Of a DNA stretch of 6,064 bases, positions 5,799-6,064 are shown piece after piece; within the stretch, counting starts at the first letter, position 1; every line of letters begins with the position of its first letter. The stretch is taken from positions 1-6,064 of the forward strand of contig JBKPBQ010000149.1 in assembly GCA_046726955.1 (NCBI GenBank), read 5' to 3'. The position numbers and the translations under genes were made by a program. The notes below the pieces were generated by a model, which searched no databases, was not told the DNA's origin, and worked only from the letters and a program-made list of their open reading frames with translations. This stretch comes from CAVPGH01 sp046726955. GTDB lineage: Bacteria > Acidobacteriota > Vicinamibacteria > Fen-336.

Positions 5799-6064
5799 GT
5801 CGCGCCCTCCATGCACGCGCGCAGCCGGGCCAGCGCGCGATGGCGCACGACGCGCACGTTGCCGGAGGTCAGGCCGATCTCGAGGCCGATGGCCTCGGCG
5901 TCGCGTTCGACGTAGAACGAGAGCACGATCACCGTTCGTTCCCGCTCGGAGAGTCCCGTCAGGCATCGGGTCAGGCGATCGAGATCGAGGGGCTCCGCGG
6001 CCTCGCCCCCGGACGGGATGAGCTGCTGGCCGTGGCGCTCCAGGAGGCGCTCGCGCCGCTGCGC
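5795..6064 (-). CDS. ECF-family RNA polymerase sigma factor, C-terminal part (5' end outside the window)
   Basis: The last 89 codons of an extracytoplasmic-function sigma factor are present, in phase from base 6064 and ending at TGA 5797-5795. The visible part is sigma region 4: LDRLTRCLTGLSERERTVIVLSFY (about residues 27-51 of the fragment), then the helix-turn-helix with recognition helix GLTSGNVRVVRHRALARLR (about 64-82). This region binds the -35 element of target promoters. Residues 1-25 belong to the linker from region 2, which lies outside the window. The tail after the HTH is only a few residues (ACMEGAT), so there is no C-terminal extension of the kind seen in some ECF groups. The stop overlaps the start of the anti-sigma-like gene by GTGA. 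The sigma factor probably controls its own operon and hence the hydrolase, but the promoter is out of view. Confidence 0.88.
   Translation of the reverse strand, partial: AQRRERLLERHGQQLIPSGGEAAEPLDLDRLTRCLTGLSERERTVIVLSFYVERDAEAIGLEIGLTSGNVRVVRHRALARLRACMEGAT

Overview
This is a GC-rich window with strong G/C preference at third codon positions. It comes from a bacterium with an outer membrane, because it begins with the C-terminal end of a TonB-dependent receptor. The mix of genes (TonB receptor, ECF sigma/anti-sigma pair, DUF4173 membrane protein, DoxX-like and DUF1801 proteins, secreted glycoside hydrolase) would suit an Acidobacteriota or Gemmatimonadota-type soil or sediment genome. That placement is inference only; no marker gene is present. 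I see no tRNA, rRNA, CRISPR array, insertion sequence or phage gene.

Layout. Positions 1-278 (+) hold the last 91 codons of the TonB-dependent receptor. A 123-bp convergent gap with one weak hairpin follows. Positions 402-1889 (-) encode a roughly 11-helix DUF4173 membrane protein. Its ribosome binding site lies inside a perfect 8-bp inverted repeat (1890-1928), and an alternative in-frame ATG lies in the loop. The divergent 1890-2064 interval contains this hairpin and several short dyads. A three-gene forward run comes next: an unrecognised 54-residue protein (2065-2229) with a very good Shine-Dalgarno, a DoxX-like four-helix membrane protein (2263-2643), and a DUF1801/YdhG-like protein (2640-3032) that starts on an ATGA overlap.

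The right half is one leftward transcription unit, read from 6064 down to 3040. It contains the C-terminal part of an ECF sigma factor (region 4), a 187-residue soluble zinc-finger anti-sigma-like protein, and a 732-residue secreted glycoside hydrolase-like protein carrying a discoidin (F5/8 type C) domain. Each junction is a 4-base GTGA overlap, so all three are probably translated as a coupled set. This operon converges on the DUF1801 gene with only 7 bp between the stop codons.

The most interesting parts are the coupling of a secreted carbohydrate-active protein to an ECF sigma/anti-sigma pair, the unusual catalytic-site sequence and domain insertion of that protein, the sequestered start of the DUF4173 gene, and the small unannotated ORF. 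I found no evidence of a wholly new defence or mobile system.
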